The position numbers and the translations under genes were made by a program. Under the pieces are notes generated by a model. That model saw nothing but the letters and a program-made list of their open reading frames with translations, did not search any database and had not been told where the DNA came from. Below, in pieces: positions 16,117-24,921 of a stretch of DNA of 64,000 nucleotides. Origin of the DNA: Nocardia otitidiscaviarum NBRC 14405 (GTDB taxonomy: Bacteria > Actinomycetota > Actinomycetes > Mycobacteriales > Mycobacteriaceae). The stretch spans positions 21,570-85,569 of the forward strand of contig NZ_BAGD01000084.1 of NCBI RefSeq assembly GCF_000308635.1, given 5' to 3'. The stretch's first letter is position 1; every line of letters starts with the position of its first letter.

Positions 16117-16947
16117 GTGACCCGTCCCGCGCAGCACTCCCCGGTCGGCACGCTACTGCGGGAGTGGCGGCAGCGACGGCGACTGAGCCAGCTGGACCTG
16201 GCGCTCGCCGCGGGCTCCTCCGCGCGGCATCTGTCCTGTATCGAGACCGGCCGGGCACGCCCCAGTCGGGCCATGGTGCTCACCCTGTGCGAGGCACTGG
16301 ACGTCCCACTGCGCGAACGCAATACGGTGCTGCTGGCGGGCGGTTTCGCTCCCGAGTACCGGGAGCGCGATCTCGGGGACGCGGATATGGCCGCCGCGCG
16401 GGCGGCCCTGTCGGCCGTGCTGACCGCCCACGAGCCGTATCCGGCCGTCGCGGTGGACCGCTATTGGAATGTGGTCGCCACCAATCGCACCATGGGCCTG
16501 TTCGAGGACGAGATTCCCGCCCACCTGGCCGCCGAGCCATTGAACGTGTACCGACTCGCCCTGTATCCCGGCGACCCGTCCACCGCCTACATGGTGAACT
16601 ACGCACAGGTCCGGGAGTACCTGCTGGACCGGTTGCTGCGGCAGGTCCGCGCGACGGGCGACCCGGCGCTGCGCGACCTCTACGACGAGGTGTCCGCCTA
16701 CCCGATGCAGCCCGAGGACGAATCCGACAGCGCCGCACTGCCTTCGAGCCCGTTCTCGGTACCGCTGCGCATTCGCACCCCGCACGGCGAACTGCGCCTG
16801 TTCAGCACCATGGTCACCTTCGGCGCGCCCGCCGACGTGACACTCGCCGAACTGGCCGTCGAATTGTTCTATCCCCTCGACGATGCCACCGCGGTGGCAC
16901 TGCGCGCGCTGGCCGAGCCCCGGGTCGAAGCAGACCGGCGCGGCTGA
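16117..16947 (+). CDS. HTH regulator with MmyB-like ligand-binding domain
   Basis: A 276-residue regulator. N-terminal XRE helix-turn-helix (LLREWRQRRRLSQLDLALAAGSSARHLSCIETGRARPSR), then a PAS-like MmyB/MLTR ligand domain (PYPAVAVDRYWNVVATNRTM...LNVYRLALYPG...). This architecture is common in actinobacteria and the gene typically lies divergent from an enzyme it controls, here the SnoaL-like gene. The GTG at 16117 is preceded by TTAGCCT about seven bases away, a weak leaderless-type -10. Confidence 0.9.
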   Translation: MTRPAQHSPVGTLLREWRQRRRLSQLDLALAAGSSARHLSCIETGRARPSRAMVLTLCEALDVPLRERNTVLLAGGFAPEYRERDLGDADMAAARAALSAVLTAHEPYPAVAVDRYWNVVATNRTMGLFEDEIPAHLAAEPLNVYRLALYPGDPSTAYMVNYAQVREYLLDRLLRQVRATGDPALRDLYDEVSAYPMQPEDESDSAALPSSPFSVPLRIRTPHGELRLFSTMVTFGAPADVTLAELAVELFYPLDDATAVALRALAEPRVEADRRG

Positions 16948-17060
16948 CTTCCGGTGCCAACCTCCCCAGACCCGGCGGTTCGTGCGGCGGTTCCGGCGCA
17001 CACTGGACAGCACGGGTGGGCGCTCGGCATGCGCACGACTCATGAAGGACGGTGAGTGGC

Positions 17061-17897
17061 ATGACCTCCGCCGAAGACCATCTCGCCACGGATCGTCTCG
17101 ATGTACCGGAGGCACCGCCGCTCGACGCGGACGACGCGATATCCGCCTTCGCCACGGCCGCGACGACGCACTGGAAATCCTGGGCGGCGGCCTACGAGGA
17201 GTGCCGAAAGGCGGGGATGAAGCGGGAGAAGCTGATGCGGGCCGCCGCGGACGCACTCTCGACGCCGGACACCACCCAGCAGGAGCGAATCAAGGACGAC
17301 AAACTCGCCGTCTTCGATACCGCCTATCGCACCCAGCGGGTCGGCCACAGCGATACGTACACCAAGCTGGGCTGGGCGTTGCGCACCACGTGGCGGGCGG
17401 CGACCGACAGCACGTCCTATTACGAGAACACGCCGCAGCCCAGCGCGGGACGCATTCTGTCCTGGCAGAATCAGCGGTGCTCGGCGCGGGAGCCGTTGCG
17501 CAACTCGGACATCTACTATTTCCAGTACTACCGCGCCTCCACCACGCACCCCCTGCCGCCGCTGCGCTACGTGCGCAGACAGCAGGCGTACGCGCGGACG
17601 ACGCAGCCCGTCTACGACTACCTGCGCTACCTCCACGACCCCGCCGGGGACGGCGCCCTGCCCGCGGCCGTCTACCCGGCCGGTACGGCGAAGTACTACG
17701 CCCTGCTCGGCACCATGAACGGCACGGCCCCCGCGTTTCTGGTCGTCGACTGGGCTCGGGAGCTGGGCATCACGGGAATCTCCGCCATCGAGCTCGACGC
17801 CGCGCTCAACATGTACTTCCACTTCTCCCCCGCCGGGCCGGAGTCCGGGTCCACATCGTCGAGTTCGTCGTCGAGCAGTTCATCCGGTAGTTCGTAG
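17061..17897 (+). CDS. Hypothetical protein with polyserine tail
   Basis: A 278-residue protein with no domain I recognise. There is no signal peptide or membrane helix. The N-terminal third is helical (AISAFATAATTHWKSWAAAYEECRKAG), the middle is rich in Tyr, Arg and Trp (NSDIYYFQYYRASTT, LRYVRRQQAYAR), and the C-terminus is an almost pure run of serine (about the last 17 residues). The tail is probably disordered. GTG 17052 is an alternative start. It ends 18 bases before the convergent MHYT gene. Confidence 0.6.
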   Translation: MTSAEDHLATDRLDVPEAPPLDADDAISAFATAATTHWKSWAAAYEECRKAGMKREKLMRAAADALSTPDTTQQERIKDDKLAVFDTAYRTQRVGHSDTYTKLGWALRTTWRAATDSTSYYENTPQPSAGRILSWQNQRCSAREPLRNSDIYYFQYYRASTTHPLPPLRYVRRQQAYARTTQPVYDYLRYLHDPAGDGALPAAVYPAGTAKYYALLGTMNGTAPAFLVVDWARELGITGISAIELDAALNMYFHFSPAGPESGSTSSSSSSSSSSGSS

Positions 17898-17915
17898 AAC
17901 TCGACAACGGAGAAC

Positions 17916-18764
17916 TCAATAGCGGCGGTGCCGTGACCGCAACGACTGGGTGGGGAAGTCGTCGGCGGGATCGGCCACCGCGCCACCTCCGTCTCGGCTG
18001 GGCCAGAACCGACTCGCGCGCTGCCCGCGGATCCGGCTCAGGTCGGGTTCGTCGATCTCGGTGATGCCCACCTGGAGCAGGGTCAGCATGGTCGCCATGC
18101 TGACGGCCACGATGAGCGGTGCGAGCAGTTGACCCGCCTGCGCGCCCGACGGCGCGTGCACATGCTCGGCGACATGCGCGCTCATGGAGAACATTCCGGT
18201 GTAGTGCATTCCGGATACCGCCACCCCCATGATGAGGGCCGCGCCGACCGTGGACCCGAACCCGCGCACGTGCAGGGTGAACCACAGTGCGGCGGTGGCG
18301 GCGACAATGGCGATCACCAGGGACAGCAGGACGATCCAGGGGTCGTAGCGCACCACCGCGTCGGTCTTCATGGCGTACATGCCCGAGTAGTGCATGGCCC
18401 CCACCCCGAGCCCGGTGATCGCGCCGCCGGTGATCAGGGCGAACGCCTCGGCGTGCTGATGCACCACGATGGACAGTCCGACCCACACCACCCCCATGGC
18501 GACGGCGGCGCTGAACAGCGTGACCGGTACGTCGTAGCGAATGGTGGTGTCCCGCACCGAGAATCCGAGCATGGCGATGAAATGCATGACCCAGATGCCG
18601 GTGCCGCCGAGGGCGACGGCCCCGATGGCCACCCACCCGCCGTGCCCACCCCGCGCGCGGGCCCGCACCATGCAGCGCAGCGCCAGCAACGAGCCGGTGA
18701 CCGACATGACGTAGGCGAGGACCGGCGTCAGCCAGCCATAGGTGAATTGATCGATCTCCAGCAT
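17916..18764 (-). CDS. MHYT-domain integral membrane sensor
   Basis: A 282-residue protein with seven predicted transmembrane helices and three MHYT-type motifs in membrane segments (VMHFIAM, AMHYSGM, GMHYTGM), proposed to bind copper or sense a gas such as oxygen, CO or NO. Unlike many relatives it has no GGDEF/EAL or kinase domain, only a short polar C-terminal tail. The ATG at 18764 starts MLEIDQFTYGWLTPVLAY, the usual family start. No output partner is obvious nearby. Confidence 0.92.
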   Translation of the reverse strand: MLEIDQFTYGWLTPVLAYVMSVTGSLLALRCMVRARARGGHGGWVAIGAVALGGTGIWVMHFIAMLGFSVRDTTIRYDVPVTLFSAAVAMGVVWVGLSIVVHQHAEAFALITGGAITGLGVGAMHYSGMYAMKTDAVVRYDPWIVLLSLVIAIVAATAALWFTLHVRGFGSTVGAALIMGVAVSGMHYTGMFSMSAHVAEHVHAPSGAQAGQLLAPLIVAVSMATMLTLLQVGITEIDEPDLSRIRGQRASRFWPSRDGGGAVADPADDFPTQSLRSRHRRY

Positions 18765-18993
18765 GCGGACTCCTTGCCAGGATGCTTCATGTCGACAGTT
18801 CACCGGTGACTGGCTCGAAGGCTAGCGAGGAATCAGCAGGTCGTAAATTTGCCGCAGCATAATCCGCGAAATGTTGCCGCGTTTGCTGGAGGGTATGCGC
18901 GCAGGTAGCGGGCGCGCGGCCGGGTCGAGCCGGGACGGCGGATTCCTGTCTCCCGGCCTTGACGTCAGCGCACGGCCCGCTACCGCCGGTGGC

Positions 18994-19893
18994 TTACCAG
19001 CCGCGCTCGGCGAGACGGTGCGGCTGCGGGATCTCCTCCACGTTGATGCCGACCATGGCCTCACCCAGGCCACGCGACACCTTGGCGAGCACGTCCGGAT
19101 CGTCGTAGAAGGTGGTGGCCTTGACGATGGCGGCGGCGCGCTGCTCCGGATTGCCGGACTTGAAGATGCCGGAACCGACGAACACGCCCTCGGCCCCGAG
19201 CTGCATCATCATGGCGGCGTCGGCAGGGGTGGCGATACCACCGGCGGTGAACAGCACCACCGGCAGCTTGCCGGTCTGGGCCACCTCGCGCACCAGCTCG
19301 TAGGGGGCCTGGAGCTCCTTGGCGGCGACGTACAGCTCGTCCTCGGGCAGCGAGGTCAGGCGGCGGATCTCGTCGCGGATCTTGCGCATGTGGGTGGTGG
19401 CGTTGGAGACGTCACCGGTGCCCGCCTCACCCTTGGAGCGAATCATGGCCGCGCCCTCGGTGATTCGGCGCAGCGCCTCGCCCAGGTTGGTCGCACCGCA
19501 GACGAACGGCACGGTGAAGGCGAACTTGTCGATGTGGTTGGAGTAGTCCGCCGGGGTCAGCACCTCGGACTCGTCGATATAGTCGACGCCGAGGGACTGC
19601 AGGATCTGGGCCTCCACGAAGTGGCCGATCCGGGCCTTGGCCATGACCGGGATGGAGACGGCGTTGATGATGCCGTCGATCATGTCCGGATCGCTCATGC
19701 GGGAGACGCCGCCCTGGGCGCGGATATCGGCGGGCACGCGCTCGAGCGCCATGACGGCGACGGCGCCCGCGTCCTCGGCGATCTTGGCCTGCTCCGGCGT
19801 GACGACATCCATGATCACACCGCCCTTCAGCATCTCGGCCATGCCGCGCTTCACGCGGGCGGTGCCGATGGTGGTGGTGTCGGACGTGGTCAC
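18994..19893 (-). CDS. pdxS: PdxS, synthase subunit of pyridoxal 5'-phosphate synthase
   Basis: TIM-barrel enzyme that makes PLP from ribose 5-phosphate, glyceraldehyde 3-phosphate and PdxT-supplied ammonia. 299 residues with the family motifs VKRGMAEMLKGGVIMDVVTPEQAKIAEDAGA, RMSDPDMI, VMAKARIGHF, DESEVLTPAD and GSGIFKSGNPEQRA, including the active-site lysines. GTG 19893 is chosen because AGGAG lies six bases upstream. In mycobacteria it adjoins tesB-pdxT; here it is about 7.8 kb away, so stoichiometric co-expression with PdxT must rely on separate promoters. Confidence 0.97.
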   Translation of the reverse strand: MTTSDTTTIGTARVKRGMAEMLKGGVIMDVVTPEQAKIAEDAGAVAVMALERVPADIRAQGGVSRMSDPDMIDGIINAVSIPVMAKARIGHFVEAQILQSLGVDYIDESEVLTPADYSNHIDKFAFTVPFVCGATNLGEALRRITEGAAMIRSKGEAGTGDVSNATTHMRKIRDEIRRLTSLPEDELYVAAKELQAPYELVREVAQTGKLPVVLFTAGGIATPADAAMMMQLGAEGVFVGSGIFKSGNPEQRAAAIVKATTFYDDPDVLAKVSRGLGEAMVGINVEEIPQPHRLAERGW

Positions 19894-20042
19894 GGCAAAC
19901 TCCTGTGTCATCTGGGCCTATCGGATCTCGCTCGGAATCGAACACCCCGATTCTAGGCCCCTCCCCCAGGCCACTAGATAGCCAGTTGAGTACGACTGGA
20001 CCGCCTACCCGCCAGCCCAGTAGCGCAGATCACGTTTACCGG

Positions 20043-20723
20043 CTATCCCGCCGCTACGGGCGGCAGCGGGGTCAACCGCAGCACCGACGGCATCCGGCGG
20101 GTCAGCATGCGCGGACCGGTGAACTCCAGGCGACCGGTGCGGATGGCATGGTCGATGGGCAGGCGACGCAGCCACACCTGGTACAGCGAACTCACGTCCG
20201 AGGTGATGGTCACATCCACCGCGAAACCGGGATCGGTCACGCACACCGACGGCACGCCCGCCTCCACCACGATCCAGTAGCGGCGCGGATCATCGGTGAA
20301 CCGCACGCCGAGCACCTGACGCTTACCCGGGAACGACGAGGTGTCCAGACGGGTGTGCATCCACCACACCAGCAGATCGGCATCGAGTTCCTCCGGCTGC
20401 GGCTCGCCGAAGGTCCAGCGCGCACCCCAGTGGCCGAGTCCGAACAGGATGGGTTCGAGGTCACGCCCGGCGGCGGTGAGCCGGTAGTGCTGTTCGGACT
20501 TCACGACCAGTCCGGAGCGTTCGAACTGCCGCAGCCGTTTGGCGAGCAGACTGCGCGACAGGCCGGGCAGCCCGCGGGCGAGATCGTTGAACCGGGTGGT
20601 GCCGGTGAGCAGATCGCGCAGGATGAGCAGCGACCAGCGTTCGCCGAGCACATCCAGGGCACGGGAAATCGGACAGTACTGGCCGTAGCTTTCACTGGGT
20701 GAGCCTTCGCCGGGTGCGTGCAT
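20043..20723 (-). CDS. HxlR-type winged-helix regulator with SCP2-like domain
   Basis: A 226-residue protein. The N-terminal half is an HxlR winged helix with the usual Cys (YGQYCPISRALDVLGERWSLLILRDLLTGTTRFNDLARGLPGLSRSLLAKRL). The C-terminal half looks like a sterol-carrier-type ligand domain. It is divergent from an acyl-CoA dehydrogenase gene, and a 17-base palindrome in between is a likely operator. Confidence 0.88.
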   Translation of the reverse strand: MHAPGEGSPSESYGQYCPISRALDVLGERWSLLILRDLLTGTTRFNDLARGLPGLSRSLLAKRLRQFERSGLVVKSEQHYRLTAAGRDLEPILFGLGHWGARWTFGEPQPEELDADLLVWWMHTRLDTSSFPGKRQVLGVRFTDDPRRYWIVVEAGVPSVCVTDPGFAVDVTITSDVSSLYQVWLRRLPIDHAIRTGRLEFTGPRMLTRRMPSVLRLTPLPPVAAG

Positions 20724-20751
20724 GGAGACCTCGCCGGGGGTGCGATCGGGG

Positions 20752-20768
20752 AGTCCACTTTCTGGACT
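20752..20768. promoter_or_regulatory. Inverted repeat, candidate HxlR operator
   Basis: AGTCCA-N5-TGGACT between the HxlR gene and the acyl-CoA dehydrogenase gene, 28 bases from the HxlR start and 35 bases from the dehydrogenase start. Confidence 0.55.
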
Positions 20769-20803
20769 ATCCGGTTATCGCGGGCGTCCCTAACTTTCGA
20801 AAC

Positions 20804-21943
20804 ATGACCTCTACCGACGTGCACCTCCCCTCCTCCACCGCTACCTGGGTCGCCGCGGCGACCGGCGTCGGCACCGCCCTGCGCGACGGTGTCGCCGACC
20901 GCGACCGCAGCGGCGAGATCGCCACCGACGCGGTCGATCTGCTCCGTTCCTCCGGCCTGTCCCGGGCGCTCGTCCCCGTCGAATTCGGCGGTGGCGGGGC
21001 CACCCACCGCGATCTGGGCGCGGTCCTGCGCGAGTTGGGCCGCCACGACCCGTCCACCGCCGTGGCCTTCGCCATGCACACCCACCTGGTGGCCGCCCAG
21101 GTGTGGCGGCACAAGCACGGCATGGACGCCGCCGCCGTCTTCGAGAAGGTGGCGGCCGGGGCGATCCTGGTCAGCACCGGCGCGTCGGACTGGGTGGAAT
21201 CCAATGGCCGTGCCCGGCGGGTGGACGGCGGCTACCGGGTGAGCGCCCACAAACTGCCCGCCAGCGGATGCGAGGTGGGCACCATCGCGGTGACCAGCGT
21301 CCGCTGGGACGACGCACCCGAGGGGCCGCAGGTGCTGCACTGCGCCATCCCGCTGTCCGCGCCGGGGGTGCGAATCGAGAAGACTTGGGACACTTTGGGT
21401 TTGCGGGCCAGCGGCTCGCACACCATCGTTTTCGAGGAGGTCTTCGTCCCGGACGCGGCGATCTCGCTGGTGCGCCCGGCGGGCGTCTGGCCGCCGATTC
21501 TGAACATGGTCGCCGGAGCGGCCATGCCGCTGGTGCTGTCGGCCTATCTCGGCATCGCGGACCGGGCGGTGGAATTCGCGACCGGATCGGTGGCGCAACG
21601 CGCCGAGGAGCACACCGTGGCGCTGGTGGGCGAGATGGCGAATGCCCACACCACGGCCGCCGATCTCATCGACGCCATGTTCACCGCCGCCGACGATCTC
21701 GCCTTCGCCAATACCGACGAGCACGCGGCCCGTACGCTCAGCCGCAAGACGGTAGCAGCGGACAATCTCGTCGCGACGGTGCGGCTGGCCATCGAAACCG
21801 TTGGCGGCGTGGGCTATTCACGCACCAGCCCGCTCGAAATGTGGTACCGGGATATCCACGGCTGCCTGTTCCACCCGCTGCCGCGCGCCAAGCAGCTGCG
21901 GTTCAGCGGCCACGTACTGCTCGGCCGTGGACCGCTGGGGTAG
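20804..21943 (+). CDS. Acyl-CoA dehydrogenase-family flavoenzyme
   Basis: A 379-residue protein with the three-part acyl-CoA dehydrogenase fold: N-terminal helices (LVPVEFGGGGATHRDLGAVLRELGRHDPSTAVAFAMHTH), middle beta domain (WVESNGRARRVDGGYRVSAHK, LGLRASGSHTIVFEEVFVP) and C-terminal helices (ETVGGVGYSRTSPLEMWYRDIHGCLFHPLPRAKQL). The FAD-binding and C-terminal features fit the DszC/HpaB-like branch as well as true dehydrogenases. ATG 20804 is the first in a good position. Likely under HxlR control. Confidence 0.87.
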   Translation: MTSTDVHLPSSTATWVAAATGVGTALRDGVADRDRSGEIATDAVDLLRSSGLSRALVPVEFGGGGATHRDLGAVLRELGRHDPSTAVAFAMHTHLVAAQVWRHKHGMDAAAVFEKVAAGAILVSTGASDWVESNGRARRVDGGYRVSAHKLPASGCEVGTIAVTSVRWDDAPEGPQVLHCAIPLSAPGVRIEKTWDTLGLRASGSHTIVFEEVFVPDAAISLVRPAGVWPPILNMVAGAAMPLVLSAYLGIADRAVEFATGSVAQRAEEHTVALVGEMANAHTTAADLIDAMFTAADDLAFANTDEHAARTLSRKTVAADNLVATVRLAIETVGGVGYSRTSPLEMWYRDIHGCLFHPLPRAKQLRFSGHVLLGRGPLG

Positions 21944-21960
21944 CCGGGTGGCCGACGCGG

Positions 21961-22428
21961 TCAGTACCAGCCGTTGGCCTGCCAGAACGCCCAGGCGGCG
22001 GTGGGGCTGCCGTAGCGCTCGTTCATGTAGTCGTAGGCCCAGCGAATCTGCGTGACCGGGTTGAACATCCAATCCGGTCCGTGGCTGGACATCTTGTGCG
22101 CCGGAAGCGCCTGCGGCAGACCGTAGGCGCCACTGGTCGGGTTGAGCGCGAAGATATCCCAACCGCTTTCGCGGGTGATGATGTTGTCGAAGGCCGGAAA
22201 CTCGTGCGCCGGAACGATGATCAGGGCGATGGCCTTGGGCGTGAGCCCGTACAGGGCCGCGCCCGCGCTCAGGCCCAGACCCAGCAGATTCGGCACCAGG
22301 CCACCGGCCACGGGCGCGGCGTCCTCCGCGCAGTGCGCCGTGCACTCCGCCTTCGCCGTCGCTGCGCTGCCGATCGTCATCGCACCGGCCGCCAGCGCGG
22401 CCACGATGAATTTCGCGACATATCGCAT
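21961..22428 (-). CDS. Secreted lysozyme-like transglycosylase domain protein
   Basis: A 155-residue exported protein: signal peptide MRYVAKFIVAALAAGAMTIGSAATAKA with likely cleavage before ECTAHC, then a hydrophobic linker and a C-terminal SLT/lysozyme-like domain (ITRESGWDIFALNPTSGAYGLPQALPAHKM...AWAFWQANGWY) with the catalytic Glu in RESGW. Probably cuts peptidoglycan glycan strands in the cell wall. The domain resembles those of aggregation-promoting-factor and resuscitation-type proteins. Confidence 0.85.
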   Translation of the reverse strand: MRYVAKFIVAALAAGAMTIGSAATAKAECTAHCAEDAAPVAGGLVPNLLGLGLSAGAALYGLTPKAIALIIVPAHEFPAFDNIITRESGWDIFALNPTSGAYGLPQALPAHKMSSHGPDWMFNPVTQIRWAYDYMNERYGSPTAAWAFWQANGWY

Positions 22429-22526
22429 TCCGGAGAGCAAACCACTAGTTATCCGAAATGCCGGTATTCGCTATCGGCGTGTCCGCGCGGAAAATACCGC
22501 GGGATCTGCGGCGTTACCCCGCGGCG

Positions 22527-22625
22527 CTACCCCGCGATGGGTCCGATGACGAGTAGCGTCGCCCAGTATTCGGCCGCCGACGGGCCCATATAGGGCAACA
22601 GGAAGTCGTAGAGCAGATAAGACAC
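22527..22625 (-). CDS. Candidate small membrane peptide (32 residues)
   Basis: Open frame from GTG 22625 encoding SYLLYDFLLPYMGPSAAEYW and a hydrophobic end, TAG stop at 22527. A GGAGG sequence lies eleven bases upstream; an in-frame GTG at 22637 would add four residues. The hydrophobic composition suggests membrane association. No known family, and the long spacing of the ribosome binding site weakens the call. Confidence 0.35.
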   Translation of the reverse strand: MSYLLYDFLLPYMGPSAAEYWATLLVIGPIAG

Positions 22626-22682
22626 GAAACCATTCACCTCCAACGAGCGCGCCGCATCCGTCACGGCGCGCCGCGTCCGACC

Positions 22683-23390
22683 CTAGTGGAGATCGCCGCC
22701 CGGCACAGCCGCTCCCGGTACCGGGCTCAGCGCGTACAGGTAGCGGCTGGTGGGCACGACGTCGAGATCCAGATGCGCTCCGAAGGCCACCACGCTCTCC
22801 ATCATGCGGCTGATGCGGCGCTGCAGCTCGGCCTCGTCGCCGCCGGTGCCGTAGAAGGCGTGCGGGTCGGTCATGGCCGCCATCGGAAACAGTTCCTCGA
22901 CCAGCGCGTCGACCCGTTTACCGTCGGTGATCGACTCGACGACGGTGTTCTGGACATACCCGAACGTGGCCTGCGTTTCGATGGCGACCGTGGTGTGCGT
23001 ACCGTGCCAGTGCCGCAACCACTCCTCCCGGGTGAGGTCGGCGGGAATGCGCAACAGGGCGACATTGGCCAGCGCCTCGGCCCGCACCCCGTCCCCGGTC
23101 GTCGGCGCGACGATGGGCACCCGCTCGTCCACGATCCACCCGTTCACCTCGTCGGCCACGGAACGCAGTGCGGCGGTGACGGATTCGTGCCCGCCCCCGG
23201 TGCGCACCGAAACGATCGCGGCGATCGACTCCGGATAGGTGCTGTGCCGCACCTGCGCCGCCGCCACCTCCGCATCCCGCACATTCACCTGCAATTCGGT
23301 GGCCCCGCACTCGCCCAGTCGCCGCCGCAACTCCACACCGTGCAGGCGCTCGTCCAGCCCGGCACCCCACAGCGCGTACATCAGCTTCAT
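22683..23390 (-). CDS. EthD-domain protein
   Basis: A 235-residue protein with one or two EthD-like ferredoxin folds: an N-terminal KLMYALW strand and a better C-terminal unit, NVALLRIPADLTREEWLRHWHGTHTTVAIETQATFGYVQNTVV. EthD proteins take part in ether or polyketide oxidation, or act as small monooxygenase-like helpers. GAGGATC precedes the ATG at 23390. Divergent from the TPR-like gene at 23578. Confidence 0.8.
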   Translation of the reverse strand: MKLMYALWGAGLDERLHGVELRRRLGECGATELQVNVRDAEVAAAQVRHSTYPESIAAIVSVRTGGGHESVTAALRSVADEVNGWIVDERVPIVAPTTGDGVRAEALANVALLRIPADLTREEWLRHWHGTHTTVAIETQATFGYVQNTVVESITDGKRVDALVEELFPMAAMTDPHAFYGTGGDEAELQRRISRMMESVVAFGAHLDLDVVPTSRYLYALSPVPGAAVPGGDLH

Positions 23391-23577
23391 ATCGATCCTC
23401 GTGGCCGCTCGGCAGTACCGAAGCCACGGTAAGCGGGCCACCCTCACATCGAGCGCGCAATCGCGAACCTGTCCCACCCATCGGGCATATGTGCCGCCAC
23501 GCCCAGCGAACAACCGTATCGTGCCGGGCCGGATATCCGATTGCTCCGAGGTCGGCTGTCGCACAAGATTGTCGGCG

Positions 23578-24855
23578 ATGACTGATGTACTCGAATCGGC
23601 TCGCGGCCTGCTGGCCGCGGGCGATGTGCCCGGTGCCGTGCGCGCCCTGCGTCCGGTGGCCGAGACCGCGCCCCTGCCCGAACTCTCCGACCTGGTGGAG
23701 CAGGCTGCGGCCGCCATCGGTTTCGACGACTTGGCCGAGGCGGCCAGCACGGCGGCCCGAACGCCCGACGATCCGGTGGCCCTGTTCCACTTCGCCGTCG
23801 GCTGCAAGGAACGCGGGATCGCCTTCTGCGCGATTCCGGCGCTGCGGGCCGCACTTCGCCTGGCGCCCGGCCAGCTCGCCATCCTGGGCAGCCTGTCCGA
23901 TGCTCTGGAACGCGAGTACCGCCACGGGGAGGCGGCGGCGCTGCTGGCCGAGCACGATGCGGTGCTCAGCGCGTGGCCGCACCGCTACCTGCTGGTGTTC
24001 AATGCGGTGCTGGCCGACGATCTGCCGCTGGCGCGGGAGCAGTTCGCGCGTCTGCCCGCACCCGAGGACCGGGACTGGTGGCCCGCCTACGATCGGCTGC
24101 GAAATATGCTGCGGCGCGCGGAGATCGCGGCGACGGCCGGACCGCTGGACGGGCAGGACCTGCGCGGCTGGCATTTCGTCATCACCGGCGGCTACCTGGC
24201 GACCATGTCGCCCTTCGGTTTCGCCGCCGGGATGACCGGCCGGTGGGCGTATACGCAGGACAGCCACGGCCAGTGTCGGCAGACCCTCGATCGGGTGGCG
24301 CTGGTGCTCGCGGCGGCCGAACGCCGACCGCGCACGGTCGCACTGCTTCCCGGCCGCGGCGACCGCATTCTGGGCTTGGCGGCGGCCGAACTGCTCGGCC
24401 TCCCGACGCGCCCCTACACCCCGGACGCCACCGACACCCTGGTCGTCGCCTACGACCTGCGGGAGCTGGACGGCGAACTGGAGCCGACGCTGCGGGACCG
24501 CGCCGACGGCCGCATCCTCGTCGAACACGCCTCCTGCTGGACCTCCCCGCCCCCGCTCAGCGCTGACATCACCGGGCTGCTGGGCCAGCATGTGGTGCCG
24601 CCGTGGGAGTCACAGTTGCGCATCACCCCCGACGGCGTCCGCGACGACCTACCCGCCGACGAGCGCCCGGAAGCGGAGATCGCCGCCGATATCGTCGCCG
24701 CCGACGGCACCCCCGACCCCGGCGACGGCGACACCCCCGCCGATCCGGACACCGCCCTGACGGCCTTCGTCACCACCACCCACCCCGCCTGGCTCACCGG
24801 CCCCCGCTTCGCCGTCGACTCCCCCGGCCCCGTCCGCAGCAACCACTTCGGCTGA
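23578..24855 (+). CDS. Uncharacterised protein with TPR-like N-terminus
   Basis: A 425-residue cytoplasmic protein. Residues 1-200 are helical repeats of the TPR kind (VLESARGLLAAGDVPGAVRALRPVAET; PALRAALRLAPGQLAILGSLSDALEREYRHGEAAALLAEHD). The C-terminal half has alternating strands and helices (TVALLPGRGDRILGLAAAELLGLPTRPY and TLVVAYDLREL) that recall a nucleotide- or phosphoribosyl-binding fold, but I cannot assign it. The end is acidic, Pro/Asp-rich and likely disordered. ATG 23578 is the first good start; CAAGAT upstream could be a -10 for leaderless initiation. Confidence 0.6.
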   Translation: MTDVLESARGLLAAGDVPGAVRALRPVAETAPLPELSDLVEQAAAAIGFDDLAEAASTAARTPDDPVALFHFAVGCKERGIAFCAIPALRAALRLAPGQLAILGSLSDALEREYRHGEAAALLAEHDAVLSAWPHRYLLVFNAVLADDLPLAREQFARLPAPEDRDWWPAYDRLRNMLRRAEIAATAGPLDGQDLRGWHFVITGGYLATMSPFGFAAGMTGRWAYTQDSHGQCRQTLDRVALVLAAAERRPRTVALLPGRGDRILGLAAAELLGLPTRPYTPDATDTLVVAYDLRELDGELEPTLRDRADGRILVEHASCWTSPPPLSADITGLLGQHVVPPWESQLRITPDGVRDDLPADERPEAEIAADIVAADGTPDPGDGDTPADPDTALTAFVTTTHPAWLTGPRFAVDSPGPVRSNHFG

Positions 24856-24860
24856 AACCG

Positions 24861-24917
24861 CGAGGGGGAACTGGTGGCGGCATCGCCCGAGTGGCTCCCG
24901 CCACCAGTTCCCCCTCG
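24861..24917. terminator. Long bidirectional hairpin terminator
   Basis: Perfect 20-bp inverted repeat (24861-24880 with 24898-24917) with a 17-base loop, starting with the arm CGAGGGGGAACTGGTGGCGG. It sits between the convergent TPR-like gene and the end of the thrS-to-NUDIX operon. Confidence 0.85.
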
Positions 24918-24921
24918 GCGG

